Assembly: GCF_016811915.1 (NCBI RefSeq)
Contig: NZ_CP069127.1
Span: 4,852,001 to 4,916,000, forward strand
DNA: 64,000 nt
Reading direction: 5' to 3'
Origin: Brevibacillus choshinensis
GTDB lineage: Bacteria > Bacillota > Bacilli > Brevibacillales > Brevibacillaceae
Numbering within the stretch: the stretch's first letter is position 1; each line of letters opens with the position of its first letter. The position numbers and the translations under genes were made by a program. This document shows positions 17,353-25,281 of this stretch, piece by piece. The notes under the pieces are model-generated. The model made no database searches. It saw nothing but the letters and a program-made list of their open reading frames with translations, and was not told where the DNA came from.

Positions 17353-18522
17353 TTACAGCTTGGTCTGAAAGTGAATGTCGATCCGCGTCCCAACACCCAC
17401 CACCGACTGCACGGCAATCTTGCCGCCCATTTCTTCCATCAGTTGTTTACAGACGGACAGCCCCATCCCCGTTCCCTTTTCTTTTGTCGTGTAAAACGGC
17501 TCAAACAAGTGCTTGATGCGTGCCTCCGGTATGCCGCAGCCGTTATCCTCGACGCGGACCTGAACCCCATTTTCCTCTGGTGCCAATCGCACGCTCACTT
17601 GGACCTCGCCATTTGACTCCACAGCATCTACCGCGTTTTTGATCAGATTCAAGCCGATCTGCTCCACGTACGATGGGATGGCCCAGATGCGGTACTCCTC
17701 TCTGTCGTACTGAAAGCTGAGCTGCACATCCTTTTCAACCACGTAGTGACTCGCCAGCTTGTGCACGCGCTCGAGCAGCGTTCGCAGCTCCACTTGCTTG
17801 TTTGTCATCTCGACACTCTCATTCTTGCGGGCCAGGATCAAAAAGCTGGTCACGAGCTGCTCCAGCGTCTGGACCTCATGCTGACAAATCTGGATGTACT
17901 GGCGAAATTGTTCGACGTTCAAACGGGAGCTCTCCTGGCTCTCGCTGAGATTCGTGTCCATGAGCTGCAGAAATCCGCCTATGGCCGTGAGAGGATTGCG
18001 AATCTCATGCGCCATCCCCGCCGCCATTTGTCCGATGACCCCAATTTTTTGCTGATGCAACAGGCTGATCTGCTGGTCTTTGTACGTCAGATAGCCGCGC
18101 ATCGTATGGTGGTAGCGCAAACTGAGAATCTCGTGCAGTCTTATGAGCAGTTCTTCTTTTTTCTCGGAATGGGGACACGTATCCCTGACTGCCTGGAAGA
18201 CTTGCAGACGCAAATGATAGAGCACCTCCAGCAATACTTCCTTGGGGATCTCTGCCTGAGCCCACCTCTCCCCCCATTTGAACGCCTCAATCGCCAACGC
18301 TTCCTTGTAGACAGCGAACTCACCCGGACTCGTGAACATCTGTTGAAATGTCTCCAGTAAGAGACCATGTATACCGATTCGCTGCTGCTTCTGATACTGC
18401 CGGTAATAGCGCGAAATAGGCTCTCCCATCGCTGCCATCGCTTCCATGTGCAAGTCTACGGTTGCTTCCAGCCCGGCCAGCAGATTTTCCAGGCAATTCG
18501 TTGTCGCCGCCTCTCGCGTCAT
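17353..18522 (-). CDS. Soluble sensor histidine kinase, sporulation-kinase type
   Basis: A 389-residue histidine kinase with no membrane segment. The N-terminal 165 residues are an alpha-helical sensor region without a PAS signature. The dimerisation domain carries MAHEIRNPLTAIGGFLQL with the phosphoacceptor His, and the HATPase domain carries NLIKNAVDAVE, VEDNGCGIPE, FEPFYTTKEKGTGMGLSVCK. The H-box and G2 box are those of Kin-type kinases feeding Spo0F. There is no neighbouring response regulator, as for other orphan sporulation kinases. GGGGAGGTAAG precedes ATG 18522. The Spo0F link is inference. Confidence 0.85.
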   Translation of the reverse strand: MTREAATTNCLENLLAGLEATVDLHMEAMAAMGEPISRYYRQYQKQQRIGIHGLLLETFQQMFTSPGEFAVYKEALAIEAFKWGERWAQAEIPKEVLLEVLYHLRLQVFQAVRDTCPHSEKKEELLIRLHEILSLRYHHTMRGYLTYKDQQISLLHQQKIGVIGQMAAGMAHEIRNPLTAIGGFLQLMDTNLSESQESSRLNVEQFRQYIQICQHEVQTLEQLVTSFLILARKNESVEMTNKQVELRTLLERVHKLASHYVVEKDVQLSFQYDREEYRIWAIPSYVEQIGLNLIKNAVDAVESNGEVQVSVRLAPEENGVQVRVEDNGCGIPEARIKHLFEPFYTTKEKGTGMGLSVCKQLMEEMGGKIAVQSVVGVGTRIDIHFQTKL

Positions 18523-18555
18523 CTCTTACCTCCCCACCAGCTTTTCGCCCATTTG

Positions 18556-18591
18556 TAAAATAAAAGAACAATTCGCTAGAAAACGAATTGT
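18556..18591 (-). terminator. Terminator after the serine hydrolase operon
   Basis: Minus strand ACAATTCG-N8-CGAATTGT (18591-18568) followed by TCTTTTATTTT, between the stop at 18623 and the kinase start at 18522. Confidence 0.7.
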
Positions 18592-18622
18592 CCCTTCTTC
18601 CTTTTTTGGATCTGTCTGGAAA

Positions 18623-20050
18623 TTATTCGACGGCTGCCTGTGCTTTGACCTTTTGCAGCTGTCTCAATGCGTAGCTCATCCTCTCGACCTCTCCTGAAGC
18701 AGATCGGAAAAAGTCGATCCACACGATCGAGTTTCCTCGCTTGAAAACGAAGCTGTCTTTTTCCACAGGAGTGAGCGGATAGGAGAGTCCATCTACCTCC
18801 ACAAACAGCTGCCCCTCCTTCTGGGAGATGGTCGCATTCAGCCATTCCTGCGACTCAAAACGTCCGATGTAGTCGGCTTGCTGATCTTCTGTCAGTGAAA
18901 TGCTCTCGATCGGGTATAGGGGGGCAGTGGCTTCGCGGGAAGCGATCGAATGGAGCAATCCGATCATAAGCTCTCTCACTGGCACGCCATCGAGATTGGC
19001 CAGAACAACGCCTGTCAGACCGGTATCCGGCAGGGCAAAGATGTGTGAGCTGATCCCCTTTAGCGATCCTCCGTGCTCGATGAGGAGTCCATCGGGAAAA
19101 GCCGGGGAGATCATGAGTCCATAACCGTAGGAGCGATAGCCGTCACATCTCGCGTAGGTTCCCTTCATAAGCTGAATGCTCTCGGGTGACAAAATCTGTG
19201 CCCCCTGCGTTGGGACATTGGTGCAGAAGACCCCCAGATAGGTCAATAGGTCACGGACGGTCGATTTGAGAAAGCCCGCTGCTCGCATAGCCGGAGCGTC
19301 ATGCCACATAGGGGCCGCAATCACCTGGTCGACGCCCTCCATCTTTTTGTTCGTGTACAAGATGGTCACATCATCTTGCTCGTCCAGATCCTGCACGTCA
19401 AACACAGTGCGATTCATTCCCAGCGGCTGCAAGATATGCTCGGTGACGTAGCTTTCATAGGATTGGCCGCTCACCCGCTCGATGATGGCACCGAGCAAGC
19501 CGTACGCATCGTTGTTGTAGCTGAACACCTCTCCCGGGTCCCCCAGCGCCCCCCCGTCAAATCCGGAGATGGCTGCCAGCACGTCTTCGTACGTATCGAG
19601 ATAAGGAAGCTTCTGCAATTCCAGCTCTGACTCCGTTCCCTGGATGGCTGGATCTCGCTCCAAGCTGCGCTTCATGGCACCGTCCAGAAATGGCAAGGGC
19701 GGCATCCCCGGCGTATGCGTCATGAAATGATGAATCGTCATCTTTTGTCTCCAGGCCTCTTCCCCGATCGTAAGCTCCGGCAGGTAAGCCACGACAGGAT
19801 CATGGACAGACAGCCTGCCTGCCTCTTGCAGCTGCATAATTGCGACGCACGTAAACGATTTGGTCACAGATGCGATGCCAAAAACCGTATCCATGGAAAG
19901 CGGAAGCTCCTGCTCGCGATCCCGATGCCCAAAGGTTCCTTGATACAGCCATTCTCCCTCACGCATCACGCCGATTGCGGCCCCAGGAGCTTTTGCGTTC
20001 GCAAGCAAGGTCGTTGCAAATGCCTCAAATGCCGGTATCCACTGGCTCAC
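18623..20050 (-). CDS. Serine hydrolase, class C beta-lactamase/esterase family (Pfam beta-lactamase)
   Basis: A 475-residue penicillin-recognising hydrolase. Catalytic S61-V-T-K64 (SxxK) in VFGIASVTKSF, Y178-N-N (YxN) in FSYNNDAYG, and the third box as EHGGS in LLIEHGGSLKG rather than KTG. After the catalytic domain there is a C-terminal beta domain of about 100 residues. Such proteins are esterases, D-aminopeptidases or peptide hydrolases; beta-lactam resistance should not be assumed. No signal peptide. Its start overlaps the stop of the preceding class A-like gene by four bases (ATGA), so the two are coupled. Confidence 0.85.
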   Translation of the reverse strand: MSQWIPAFEAFATTLLANAKAPGAAIGVMREGEWLYQGTFGHRDREQELPLSMDTVFGIASVTKSFTCVAIMQLQEAGRLSVHDPVVAYLPELTIGEEAWRQKMTIHHFMTHTPGMPPLPFLDGAMKRSLERDPAIQGTESELELQKLPYLDTYEDVLAAISGFDGGALGDPGEVFSYNNDAYGLLGAIIERVSGQSYESYVTEHILQPLGMNRTVFDVQDLDEQDDVTILYTNKKMEGVDQVIAAPMWHDAPAMRAAGFLKSTVRDLLTYLGVFCTNVPTQGAQILSPESIQLMKGTYARCDGYRSYGYGLMISPAFPDGLLIEHGGSLKGISSHIFALPDTGLTGVVLANLDGVPVRELMIGLLHSIASREATAPLYPIESISLTEDQQADYIGRFESQEWLNATISQKEGQLFVEVDGLSYPLTPVEKDSFVFKRGNSIVWIDFFRSASGEVERMSYALRQLQKVKAQAAVE

Positions 20051-20946
20051 TTGTCTTCGCTCCCCATCGCCACGTCATACACAGCTCTCGCCACGCGTGC
20101 AATCGTCAGCTCCGCCGCCTGCTTGTCCTTGATGCCGCGAGACAGCACCGCGATCGCGATGGCCCCTTTGTCTTCTGGCAAATAGATGATGCCCGCGTCG
20201 TTGACCACTTCGTTTACCGTCCCCGTCTTGTGCGCCACTTTGGTTCCTGGAGGGAGCAAATACGGCAGACGGGTGTTGTAATGCTGACGACGCAAAATGT
20301 CGATCATCAGCTCGCAGGAGGCGGGAGTGAGGATCTCCTTGTTTGCGATCATGACCAGCAAACGATTCAGGTCAGACGGAGTCGCTACGTTGTTCTCCAG
20401 CGAACCCTGGGAGACATCCAGCAAGATTTCGTAATCCTCTGTCTCTTCCCGGCGCTCGTATTCAGCGAAGCCGGCAGGAGATGGCGCAGGCTCTTCCATG
20501 CCGACGCAATGATTGAGCAGCTGCCAACAGGTATGCCGCAGATGGATCTGGGCAAGACCGAGCTCGTGCATATGGGCGTTTACATTTTCCAGCCCAACCA
20601 GGTTCAAAATGAGATCCGTCGCGTAGTTGTCGCTGACGATTGTCATCAGCGTGGCCAAGTCCTTTACCGTCAATGCTGCGCCCGCATCCAGCTCCTGCAA
20701 AATACCCGATCCGGGAACACGCTCGTCCCATACGAGCGGCACGCGCTGATCGAGCCTGAGCTTGCCTTCCTCCACATCGCGCATCAGCGTAACCAAAATC
20801 GGGATCTTGAATGCACTCGCGAGCTGGAACGGTTGGTCATCGAGGTTGCCCGCTGCTTCTCCCGTCTCCAAATGAGTGACCGCCACCCCGAACACTCCCG
20901 GTGCATCGATCAATACCTCATCAATCACTTGCTGCCATGTACGCAT
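20047..20946 (-). CDS. Class A beta-lactamase-related serine hydrolase, without signal peptide
   Basis: A 299-residue enzyme with class A boxes: S44-A-F-K47, S105-D-N107 and K240-T-G. A clear omega-loop ExxxN signature of true class A beta-lactamases is not evident, and there is no signal peptide, so a cytosolic peptidase or esterase role on imported peptides is more likely than antibiotic resistance. ATG 20946 follows GGAGGG by six bases; an ATG two codons earlier is too close. It lies 18 bases after an oligopeptide-binding lipoprotein and overlaps the next serine hydrolase. Confidence 0.8.
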   Translation of the reverse strand: MRTWQQVIDEVLIDAPGVFGVAVTHLETGEAAGNLDDQPFQLASAFKIPILVTLMRDVEEGKLRLDQRVPLVWDERVPGSGILQELDAGAALTVKDLATLMTIVSDNYATDLILNLVGLENVNAHMHELGLAQIHLRHTCWQLLNHCVGMEEPAPSPAGFAEYERREETEDYEILLDVSQGSLENNVATPSDLNRLLVMIANKEILTPASCELMIDILRRQHYNTRLPYLLPPGTKVAHKTGTVNEVVNDAGIIYLPEDKGAIAIAVLSRGIKDKQAAELTIARVARAVYDVAMGSEDK

Positions 20947-20970
20947 GATCATCCCTCCAACATCTTTTCC

Positions 20971-22599
20971 CTATTGCTCCATATAGCCCCATTTGAAATC
21001 GATATAACCCAATGGGTCTACGGTGATGCCTTTCAGCTTGTCGCTTTGCACCCAGGAGTTGACGCTGCTGTAAATACCCGTGACAGGCATTTCATTCATC
21101 AGAATCGTCTCCGCTTCCATCAAGTGCTGATTGCGCTTGCTCTCATCCGGTTCTGCGTACGCTTTTTGGACCAGATCTACGTACTTCTCGCTATGCCAGA
21201 GAGTGGAGTTGTTGGAGCTGTTCTTTTCCATCAGCAGCTCCAGGAAGTTGACAGAGTCGTTGTAGTCACCCGTCCAGCCGGATCGGGAAATCATGTAGTT
21301 TCCATGCTCCTGATCGTCAAACATGACTTTGAGTTCCTTGTTCGTCAGCTTCACATCTACGCCAAGCACTGTCTTCCACTGCGCTTGCAGGGCTTCCGCA
21401 ATCTTTTTGTTCAGGTCCGAAGTGTTGTACAGGTACGTAATTTCAGGCAGCTGGGAAATTCCCAGTTCCTTCATGCCTTCTGCCAATAACTGTTTCGCCG
21501 TCTCCGTGTCATTATCCTTGAAGTAGCCATCCGCTTTTAGCGAGGCTGACAGCGGGACGAAGCCCATCAGCGGAGTCTGACCTGCTTGTCCGATGTTGTC
21601 CGCGATGTCCTTGCGATTAATCGCGTAGGAAAACGCCTTGCGGATCTTTTCGTTCGTGAATGGCGGTTTCTCCGTCTGGAACAACAGGTAGTAATTCGTC
21701 GCGCGAGCCATCGTTTCCAGCTTGCCTTCGTCACGCAGCGGCCCAATGGCGTCAGCCGGCAGCGCACTGATCGGACCGCCCGCCCAATCCAGATCGCCAT
21801 TGTTGAACATCTCGAGCTCCGTGTTGGTATCCTCGATCATGGAGAAGTCGATCTTATCGAGCTTCACGACTTCTTTGTCCCAGTATTGGTCATTTTTCAC
21901 GAGCTCGATTTTGTTTTTATGCTCCCAGTTTGCGAGCTTGAAAGGGCCGTTGGTGACAATGCTCTGTACCTTTTTCGCCCAGTCTTTGTTTCCTTCGACG
22001 ACCTTTTGATTGACCGGATAGTAGAAGGTCGCCAACGTAAGGAAGTACGGAGTCGGATTCTCCAACGTGACCTCCAGCGTCTTGTCATCCATGACCTTGA
22101 TCCCTACATCCTGCGCTTTGGCCTTCCCCTGGTAATACGCACGGGCATTTTTGATCGGGTAGTATTTATAGGCGGAGCCGCTTGCCGTCTTCGGATCGAG
22201 CACGCGCATCCAGGCAAAAGCAAAATCGTTTGCCGTCACAGGATCGCCATTGCTCCATTTCGTATCGCGCAGGGTAAACGTATAGACCTTTTTGTCATCG
22301 GAGATTTTGATATCGGACGCAACGGATTGTACCGGCTTGCCATCCTTGTCCAGGCGCACCAAGGAATCGTAGAGCGAACGGATAAAGGCACCCGAGATCA
22401 CGTCATTGGACATGCCGGAATCCAGCGTCTCAGGCTCCGCCGCATTGATGCGCAAAATTTGCGGAGCAGTCTGCTTTTGTTCCGCCTGTGGAGAACTCGA
22501 TGGGGATGATGGGGACGGGCTTGCGCTGTTGTTGCTGCACCCTGCAAACAGTCCTGTCAGCAGAACGAGCACGCTCATGATGGCAACTGATCGTTTCAT
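20971..22599 (-). CDS. Oligopeptide ABC transporter substrate-binding lipoprotein (OppA/DppE type)
   Basis: A 542-residue SBP family 5 protein. The signal peptide ends in LLTGLFAGC (lipobox LFAGC), and a Ser/Pro/Gln-rich linker follows. Family motifs include DNRTYTFTLRD-like VYTFTLRDTKWSNGDPVTANDFAFAWMRVLD and FTNEKIRKAFSYAINRKDIAD. It should bind peptides outside the membrane and deliver them to Opp/Dpp permeases, which are not encoded here (orphan SBP). First gene of an operon with two cytosolic serine hydrolases, suggesting uptake and breakdown of a special peptide such as a murein peptide. TAGGAGGGA precedes ATG 22599. Confidence 0.92.
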   Translation of the reverse strand: MKRSVAIMSVLVLLTGLFAGCSNNSASPSPSSPSSSPQAEQKQTAPQILRINAAEPETLDSGMSNDVISGAFIRSLYDSLVRLDKDGKPVQSVASDIKISDDKKVYTFTLRDTKWSNGDPVTANDFAFAWMRVLDPKTASGSAYKYYPIKNARAYYQGKAKAQDVGIKVMDDKTLEVTLENPTPYFLTLATFYYPVNQKVVEGNKDWAKKVQSIVTNGPFKLANWEHKNKIELVKNDQYWDKEVVKLDKIDFSMIEDTNTELEMFNNGDLDWAGGPISALPADAIGPLRDEGKLETMARATNYYLLFQTEKPPFTNEKIRKAFSYAINRKDIADNIGQAGQTPLMGFVPLSASLKADGYFKDNDTETAKQLLAEGMKELGISQLPEITYLYNTSDLNKKIAEALQAQWKTVLGVDVKLTNKELKVMFDDQEHGNYMISRSGWTGDYNDSVNFLELLMEKNSSNNSTLWHSEKYVDLVQKAYAEPDESKRNQHLMEAETILMNEMPVTGIYSSVNSWVQSDKLKGITVDPLGYIDFKWGYMEQ

Positions 22600-22759
22600 G
22601 ATTTCCCTCCTAAATTGCTTTCAATAGCCGATGCGCAACATATTCAGCAAATTCCATGCCACCTGAAATTTACAGTTATTCCGAATCCCCCTTATTCATC
22701 CGTGAATACCATTTCCTCCATCCCGCATGACTTGTATTTTCTTCGCGTCCATTCGACAG

Positions 22760-22816
22760 AAAAGAGGGGTATTCGCGAGTGAATATGGTTATTCACCGGC
22801 GAATACCCCTCTTTTT
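22760..22816. terminator. Long two-part hairpin between oppA-like gene and DUF2325 gene
   Basis: AAAAGAGGGGTATTCGC (22760-22776) pairs perfectly with GCGAATACCCCTCTTTT (22799-22815). An inner stem GTGAAT/ATTCAC sits in the loop. T-tracts on both sides allow termination in both directions. It ends the DUF2325 transcript (stop 22827) and lies 160 bases upstream of the oppA-like start. Confidence 0.75.
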
Positions 22817-22826
22817 CATGTTCCTG

Positions 22827-23108
22827 CTAGCTAATGACTGGCTCATACAGGTCGATTGCGTCACAGGAGCGTCTGCAAAAGACGATAGGCACTTGTTTTT
22901 GCTTGGCGAGCTTCTTGATATTTTTGCAGAGATTGTGATTGACAAAGTTGATAAATACAAGAATCAGCTCCGTGTCTGACGGGATCATTGCTTTGACATC
23001 CGATTTTTTTCTGCCCGATACGTGATAGACGTGACGAAAGCCTTTCTCCTGCAGCCTGTTTTCGATTGCCCCCACTCGATCTCCACCAATTACCAGAACG
23101 CCTGCCAT
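22827..23108 (-). CDS. DUF2325 domain protein
   Basis: A 93-residue protein of the DUF2325 family: MAGVLVIGGDRVGAIENRL, then the conserved ELILVFINFVNHNLCKNIKKLAKQ and a Cys/Arg-rich end (VFCRRSCDAIDLY). The fold looks Rossmann-like with possibly redox-active cysteines. Function is not established. AGAGGAGGATC precedes ATG 23108. It follows the YezD-like gene by 36 bases and probably shares its transcript. Confidence 0.8.
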   Translation of the reverse strand: MAGVLVIGGDRVGAIENRLQEKGFRHVYHVSGRKKSDVKAMIPSDTELILVFINFVNHNLCKNIKKLAKQKQVPIVFCRRSCDAIDLYEPVIS

Positions 23109-23144
23109 TCTTGATCCTCCTCTCTTTTCATTGCCCTCTCTCTT

Positions 23145-23339
23145 TTACTTGCTCGCGCGCACAGAAACGTTTTTGCTCTCTGCTTTTTCAGGAGGCAGCC
23201 GATACTTCTCTGTCCGCTCAATCTGAACCACCTGAGAATCGTGAACCACGATGTGTATGGAGCCGTACTCCAAATCTTCCAGCGCCCTCGCGATCCGCTC
23301 CCTCACCTGATCATCCAGCGCTTCCCGCTTTTTTGCCAT
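23145..23339 (-). CDS. YezD-family (DUF2292) small protein
   Basis: A 64-residue protein matching the YezD/DUF2292 pattern: ARALEDLEYGSIHIVVHDSQVVQIERTEKYRL. These proteins are small, cytosolic and of unknown role, sometimes found with sulfur-assimilation genes. GAGGAGGGA precedes ATG 23339. The 70 bases upstream are very AT-rich with GGAAT/ATTCC elements, which could be a regulator site, but I cannot assign it. Confidence 0.8.
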   Translation of the reverse strand: MAKKREALDDQVRERIARALEDLEYGSIHIVVHDSQVVQIERTEKYRLPPEKAESKNVSVRASK

Positions 23340-23554
23340 CTGGTTCCCTCCTCTTATTCAAGAGATTCTAATTTATATTATTCCTACCTCTTTACTTTGT
23401 TTTATGCTCTAAATAATACCTCCACTCGCCCATTTTGTCAATGAAATCCAGTTGGCTTGTGGAGGGGAATTGCACACAGCTATGAGGTTAGGGACAGTCT
23501 AGGCTTGCTGCAGCCTTCCTCCGCGCCTTCCATCGACCATGACCTGTAAACAGC

Positions 23555-23591
23555 AAAAAGCTGCTGTTCCCACACGGAGCAGCAGCTTTTT
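23555..23591 (-). terminator. Terminator after IclR gene 1
   Basis: AAAAGCTGCTG (23556-23566) pairs with CAGCAGCTTTT (23580-23590), 11 bp, with T-tracts on both strands. It lies 25 bases past the IclR stop at 23616. Confidence 0.85.
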
Positions 23592-23615
23592 ATTCGGAAC
23601 GGACTTTCGTTTGCC

Positions 23616-24392
23616 TTACTTGGAATAACCGGAAAGCGCATGGGCGGCCTCACGCACTGCCGGGATGATTTGCGTTTCGATCGTGCTCTCGTTGATCATG
23701 CTCGTCGGGGAAGCGATATTGACGGCTGCCATAATGACTCCATCCCGGTCGAAAATCGGGAATGCCACGGAATAAATGCCAATCTCGAATTCCTCGTTGC
23801 TGACGGCATAGCCGTTGCGGCGGATCTCATCCAGCTGCGCATTCAAATCCTCGATCATCGTTTTCGTCTGTGTGGTAAACGATTGCAATTGGATCGTCTC
23901 CAGCATCGCCGCACGCTTTTCGGGGGACAAGAAAGCAAGGAGCACCTTCCCCATCGAGGTCGCATGGGCTGGCAAGCGAGAGCCGATCATGACATTCAGC
24001 GTAGAAAAGCTGGTAGAGGTAGCAGCCCGCGCTATGTAGACGACCTCGGTCCCATCCAATATCCCGATGTGAGCGGAAGCCCCTGTCTGATCCCGCAGTT
24101 TTTCCAAATACGGTCTTGCCAGTTCCGGAAGATGCATGGTGTTCAAAAAAGCAAACCCCAACTCCATGACCTTGGGTGTCAGCTGATAGCGCTTGGTCGT
24201 CTCATCCTGAAAAAGGTAGCCCAGATGCTGAAGCGTATAGAGAAATCTGAATGGAACGGTTCGGCTTACCCCCATTTTGGCGGCGATTTCAGCCAAACTC
24301 AGCGTGGAATGAGAAGCGTCGAACATTTTTAAAATTTCCAATCCCCGGATCAGGGAATTAGAAAGATACCGATCTTTCTCCGTTTTCGGCAT
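23616..24392 (-). CDS. IclR-family transcriptional regulator 1
   Basis: A 258-residue IclR regulator. N-terminal winged HTH (residues 12-75; TLSLAEIAAKMGVSRTVPFRFLYTLQHLGYL) and C-terminal effector domain (residues 85-250; GASAHIGILDGTEVVYIARA, GSRLPAHATSMGKVLLAFL). It is closely similar to IclR 2 at 31.3 kb: both start with (P/A)K-x-EKDRYxSxSLxRGLEIL. It lies at the downstream end of the aromatic island and is a candidate reader of the shared AAAAC-N3-GTTTT palindrome. GAAAGGAGTAAC precedes ATG 24392. Confidence 0.9.
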   Translation of the reverse strand: MPKTEKDRYLSNSLIRGLEILKMFDASHSTLSLAEIAAKMGVSRTVPFRFLYTLQHLGYLFQDETTKRYQLTPKVMELGFAFLNTMHLPELARPYLEKLRDQTGASAHIGILDGTEVVYIARAATSTSFSTLNVMIGSRLPAHATSMGKVLLAFLSPEKRAAMLETIQLQSFTTQTKTMIEDLNAQLDEIRRNGYAVSNEEFEIGIYSVAFPIFDRDGVIMAAVNIASPTSMINESTIETQIIPAVREAAHALSGYSK

Positions 24393-24498
24393 GAGCGCTT
24401 GTTACTCCTTTCAATGAGGGACATGCAATTGGTACCTTCTCACCTATTGTAGTCGTCACACGTCAACGTAACAAGAGCGAACCGTGGAAAGCATCCAG

Positions 24499-25281
24499 TC
24501 AACCAATCGAAATGCGCTCGGTTTGCTTCTTCAGCGTAGAGAGCACACTCAATGCCGCCAGATAGCTTGTCTTTGGATTATCCGGCATCGGGTCGTTCTC
24601 CAGCTGGATGCTCATCTTGCCAAAAGAACCGACCGCTTCGATCGTATGAATGTTTTTCGTCACTTCCGGGTCGGCTACGATCTTTACTCGCGTGTTGTCA
24701 CAGCCCAGTCCAGCGAGCGACAGCACGATGGCTACATTGATGTTTTTCGGGAAGCGGCTGATGGCTTCGGTCGCCGTTCCGTCAAAGACGACTTCCCTCG
24801 CCTCCACCTGGCGTCCGAGCAAGGATGTTGCCGGCTTGCGCGTCGTCAGCGACACCTCGTCCAGCTGCCCCAGCGCCATAGCCGAGTGAATCACGTCCAA
24901 GCCTCCGATCGCACCGGATGGCAGGTGGATGTGTGTGCCCAGCTGGCGGCAGATTTCATTCAGACGATCATAGAGCTTTTGGTCGACCAATGCGCCCACA
25001 CTGATGATAACCAGGTCTTTGCGCTTGGAAATGACGAGCTCGGCATAGTCGCGTACCGCTTCCACAGTGGCCGCTTCTACGACGAGATCGATGCCGGAAG
25101 AAAGAAACGCCTCCACATCCGTGAATGCCCGTGTCCCATAATCCCGTTCCCACGCCGCTGCGACATCCGCTTTGCGAAGCAGGACGGAATCTACCGTGCA
25201 GCCTGGCAAGCGATGTTCCACATTGATGCTCTTGATCAGAAAGGTCGCGACAGTTCCCCCGCCGATGATACCGATCTTCAT
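24499..25281 (-). CDS. L-aspartate dehydrogenase-like oxidoreductase (DUF108/NadX family)
   Basis: A 260-residue NAD(P)-dependent dehydrogenase. Rossmann motif GIIGGGTVATFL at residues 4-15; C-terminal domain has LPSGAIGGLDVIHSA and FPKNINVAIVLSLAGLGCD, the signatures of aspartate dehydrogenase family proteins, which form iminoaspartate or reduce imines. Nothing in the window suggests NAD synthesis; the gene is coupled (ATGA overlap) to a meta-cleavage-type hydrolase in the aromatic island. It may therefore act on an amino or imino intermediate of that pathway; this is inference. Confidence 0.78.
   Translation of the reverse strand: MKIGIIGGGTVATFLIKSINVEHRLPGCTVDSVLLRKADVAAAWERDYGTRAFTDVEAFLSSGIDLVVEAATVEAVRDYAELVISKRKDLVIISVGALVDQKLYDRLNEICRQLGTHIHLPSGAIGGLDVIHSAMALGQLDEVSLTTRKPATSLLGRQVEAREVVFDGTATEAISRFPKNINVAIVLSLAGLGCDNTRVKIVADPEVTKNIHTIEAVGSFGKMSIQLENDPMPDNPKTSYLAALSVLSTLKKQTERISIG

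Noticed and set aside
20047..20946. True class A beta-lactamase (antibiotic resistance gene)
   Set aside because: SxxK, SDN and KTG are present, but there is no signal peptide or clear omega-loop Glu motif, and the operon is a peptide-uptake type. Resistance is not supported.
19870..21489. A 539-codon plus-strand frame antisense to the two serine hydrolases and part of the oppA-like gene
   Set aside because: It has no ribosome site and its product is rich in Arg/Gln/His with no family pattern; the minus-strand genes have clear catalytic motifs. It is a shadow of GC-biased third positions. The same holds for long antisense frames over the ALDH (37.2-38.6 kb), the Rieske alpha gene (34.6-35.8 kb) and the MocR gene (42.4-43.7 kb).
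22600..22760. A riboswitch or T-box upstream of the oppA-like gene
   Set aside because: Only the strong hairpin was found; no conserved riboswitch core was recognised in the 160-base leader.
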